Assembly: GCF_001306145.1 (NCBI RefSeq)
Contig: NZ_LGKO01000002.1
Location: forward strand, 992,001 to 1,056,000
Origin: Thermanaerothrix daxensis
Lineage (GTDB): Bacteria; Chloroflexota; Anaerolineae; Anaerolineales; Anaerolineaceae
Direction: 5' to 3'
DNA: 64,000 bases
Shown here: positions 62,050 through 64,000 of the stretch, one piece after another
Position numbering within the stretch: the first letter of the stretch is position 1
Layout: each line of letters starts with the position of its first letter
Made by a program: the position numbers and the translations under genes
Notes under the pieces: generated by a model
Database searches by the model: none
Told to the model about the DNA's origin: nothing
What the model saw: the letters and a program-made list of their open reading frames with translations, nothing else

Positions 62050-64000
62050 TTATTCAATCAAGCGCCGGGCTTCCATGATATTGGGTAGGTTCTCAATTCG
62101 GTTAAGCACCCGGCTGAGGTGCACAATGTCTTTAATCTCAATAATCGCCCGAATCGAAGCCAGGTTATGAGTGACACGCGTGCTGAGGTTAAGCACGTTG
62201 GCTTTTTCGTCCCCGAAGATTTTGGAGATATCGCTCAATAAGCCTTGGCGATCGTAGGCTTTAATTTCAATGGTCACCGGGTAGGTACGCTGAGTTTCAC
62301 CCCAGGTAACTTTTACGATGCGTTCTCTTTCTTGAATGCGTAAAAAGTTTGGGCAATCGCGACGGTGTATGGTTACTCCACGCCCACGCGTAATATAGCC
62401 CATAATCTCGTCACCGGGCAGTGGCTTGCAACAACGGGCAAAATTGATTAACAGGCCTTTAACCCCTAATACCGAGATCTCGGCTCCCCCCTCTGTGGGT
62501 TTGGGCTCACGGGCGGGCGCCTGGACCAGTAAGGGGTCCTTTTTGGGTGAGATATCGCTGATGCGGTTGATCACTCGCCCGAGGGGGATATCCCCACACC
62601 CGATGGCTACATACAAATCGTCTGCACTGCGAAATTCAAAGGATTGGGCTAGTTTTTCAATATCCACATCCTTAATACCCAGGCGAGTGAGCTCCTTTTC
62701 AAGCATGGCTCGGCCCTGGTGGACATTTTGCTCACGATCCTGGTGCTTGAACCAGGCACGAATCTTTGAAATGGCACGCTGAGTCTTCACCAGACCTAAC
62801 GCGGGATTGAGCCAATCGCGGCTGGGCCCCCCTTGTTTAGCCGTCAAAATTTCAACCTGATCTCCCGTCTTTAGGGTGTAATCCAGCGAAACCAGTTTCC
62901 CATTGACTTTAGCGCCCCGGCAGCGGTGACCGATTTCAGTATGGATGTAGTAGGCAAAGTCAATCGGTGTGGACCCGGCCGGCAGATCTACAATATCCCC
63001 CCGGGGAGTAAATACATACACCCGATCCTGAAAAATATCACTCTTTAGCCCATCTACGAACTCCTGGGCATCCATGACTTCCTGGCGCCACTCGCTGAGC
63101 GTTTTGCGCAGCCAGTTAATCCGCTGTTCATAAAGTTCATCGCGAGGACTGCGTTCCTTGTATCGCCAGTGAGCGGCAATACCATATTCCGCATTTTGGT
63201 GCATTTCGTAGGTGCGAATCTGAACTTCAAGCGGTTTGCCATCGTCATAAATGACTGCCGTGTGAAGGGATTGGTAGAAATTGTCTTTGGGAGCCGCGAT
63301 GTAATCATCGAATTCTTGAGGAATGGGACGCCAGTGTCCATGGATGACCCCGAGGGCAGCGTAACAAGTGGCCTTGTCTTCGACTAACAGGCGCACCCCC
63401 CGCAGGTCGCGCACCATGTCAAAGGTTTTTCCGCGATCTACCATCTTGCGGTAAATAGAATAGATATGCTTGGGACGCCCAGTGACCTCGGCTTTGATGC
63501 CATTTTCTTCCAGGACTTTCTTAAGGCGGGCAATAATCTGCTGGATTTCACGTTCACGGTCTTCGCGTCGCTCCGCCAGTTTTTCGGCAATCTCGCGGTA
63601 CTTTTCGGGATTGACGTAGCGGAATGCAAGGTCTTCCAATTCCCACTTAATTTGCCAGATTCCCAAGCGGTTAGCCAGTGGTGCAAAGATATCCAGGGTC
63701 TGTTGAGCGATGCGCCGCCGTTCTTCCTCTGGGAGATACCCCAGAGTGCGCATGTTATGCAACCGATCTGCTAGTTTAATCAACACAATGCGGATGTCAT
63801 CCCCCATCGCCAGGAAGACTTTCCGCAGGGTTTCATTTGTCAGATCGGCGCGTTTGGGGCGGGGATATGTACTAATTTCTGCAGGGTTCTCACCCTCACG
63901 GGTGGGCTTTTCATCTGCTGAGATGCGAGGCAGATTCGAGAGTTTGGTCACCCCGTCCACCAAATGAGCGACCTCGTCGCCAAACTCTCTCCGCAAGTCA
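62050..64000 (-). CDS. rel: Bifunctional (p)ppGpp synthetase/hydrolase, N-terminally truncated by window edge
   Basis: The 649 visible residues cover most of a long RSH protein. The 3' half of the HD hydrolase domain (LIKLADRLHNMRTL), the synthetase domain (FDMVRDLRGVR, EVQIRTYEMHQNAEYGIAAHWRYKE), the TGS domain (VFTPRGDIVDLPAGSTPIDFAY), a zinc-finger/helical part (ARCCKPLPGDEI) and an ACT domain at the C terminus are present. An insertion of about 20 residues rich in Pro/Arg follows DGVTKLSNLP. The reading frame is open beyond base 64000. Confidence 0.95.
   Translation of the reverse strand, partial: DLRREFGDEVAHLVDGVTKLSNLPRISADEKPTREGENPAEISTYPRPKRADLTNETLRKVFLAMGDDIRIVLIKLADRLHNMRTLGYLPEEERRRIAQQTLDIFAPLANRLGIWQIKWELEDLAFRYVNPEKYREIAEKLAERREDREREIQQIIARLKKVLEENGIKAEVTGRPKHIYSIYRKMVDRGKTFDMVRDLRGVRLLVEDKATCYAALGVIHGHWRPIPQEFDDYIAAPKDNFYQSLHTAVIYDDGKPLEVQIRTYEMHQNAEYGIAAHWRYKERSPRDELYEQRINWLRKTLSEWRQEVMDAQEFVDGLKSDIFQDRVYVFTPRGDIVDLPAGSTPIDFAYYIHTEIGHRCRGAKVNGKLVSLDYTLKTGDQVEILTAKQGGPSRDWLNPALGLVKTQRAISKIRAWFKHQDREQNVHQGRAMLEKELTRLGIKDVDIEKLAQSFEFRSADDLYVAIGCGDIPLGRVINRISDISPKKDPLLVQAPAREPKPTEGGAEISVLGVKGLLINFARCCKPLPGDEIMGYITRGRGVTIHRRDCPNFLRIQERERIVKVTWGETQRTYPVTIEIKAYDRQGLLSDISKIFGDEKANVLNLSTRVTHNLASIRAIIEIKDIVHLSRVLNRIENLPNIMEARRLIE

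Overview
The window looks like a chromosomal segment of an anaerobic Chloroflexota bacterium of the class Anaerolineae. This rests on the mix of protein families: a split methionine synthase, GAF-rich partner-switching regulators, LysM and LytR-CpsA-Psr envelope proteins with Thr/Pro-rich linkers, a RodZ-like protein with a doubled helix-turn-helix, and a CpaE-like response regulator-ATPase. No 16S gene is present to confirm it. Coding density is high. About 58 protein genes and two tRNAs are supported, and no insertion sequence, prophage or CRISPR array is visible.

Region by region. 1-7 kb (+): the C-terminal part of a cobalamin-dependent methionine synthase, a homocysteine methyltransferase/methylenetetrahydrofolate reductase fusion, coaX and coaBC, a metallophosphoesterase and a DUF4349 lipoprotein. 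7-12 kb (-): a ftcD-dcd-alpha-galactosidase operon. 11.7-17.3 kb: an SRAP protein, tRNA-Glu, rsmI (-), a ZIP transporter, murJ, a TPR membrane protein and a CopD-like protein. 17.3-22.2 kb (-): a GT39-like membrane enzyme, rimO, a RodZ-like gene and rplI. 22.3-23.3 kb (+): a phasin-like gene and a PhaR-type regulator behind a promoter with two palindromes. 23.3-27.8 kb: an extracellular solute-binding lipoprotein whose sequence order is circularly permuted, a PAP2 phosphatase, a D-Ala-D-Ala-ligase-like ATP-grasp enzyme and a family-5 uracil-DNA glycosylase. 27.9-31.6 kb (+): two alpha/beta hydrolases, a peroxiredoxin-like gene that appears to use in-frame UGA as selenocysteine, and a membrane-domain/hydrolase fusion. 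31.5-39.3 kb (-): eno, pyrG, an S1-domain protein, an HtrA-type protease, a CtpA-type protease, a small membrane protein and a HAD hydrolase. 39.4-45.6 kb: mutL, a DegV protein, a sirtuin (-), a response-regulator/MinD fusion (-) and tilS. 45.6-50.9 kb (-): a degenerate tyrosine recombinase, then an operon of a histidine-kinase-like protein lacking catalytic residues, a LysM protein and an LCP protein. 51-56.2 kb: tRNA-Leu, ftsB-like (+), and a partner-switching operon (STAS, RsbW-type kinase, six-GAF PP2C phosphatase, -). 56.4-58.7 kb (+): a LysM protein and a beta-propeller protein. 58.7-64 kb (-): an MFS transporter and an operon of rel, moeA, a VKOR-type enzyme and a four-Cys protein with a very acidic tail.

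Most genes are housekeeping (one-carbon metabolism, CoA, nucleotides, translation, DNA repair, cell envelope). The most unusual signals are: the UGA codon at the active site of the peroxiredoxin-like gene, followed by a hairpin of bacterial SECIS geometry; the circularly permuted SBP_bac_5 protein; the twin palindromes over the phasin/phaR promoter; a CRP-like palindrome placed as for class II activation upstream of eno; and regulators whose catalytic residues are gone (recombinase and histidine kinase).
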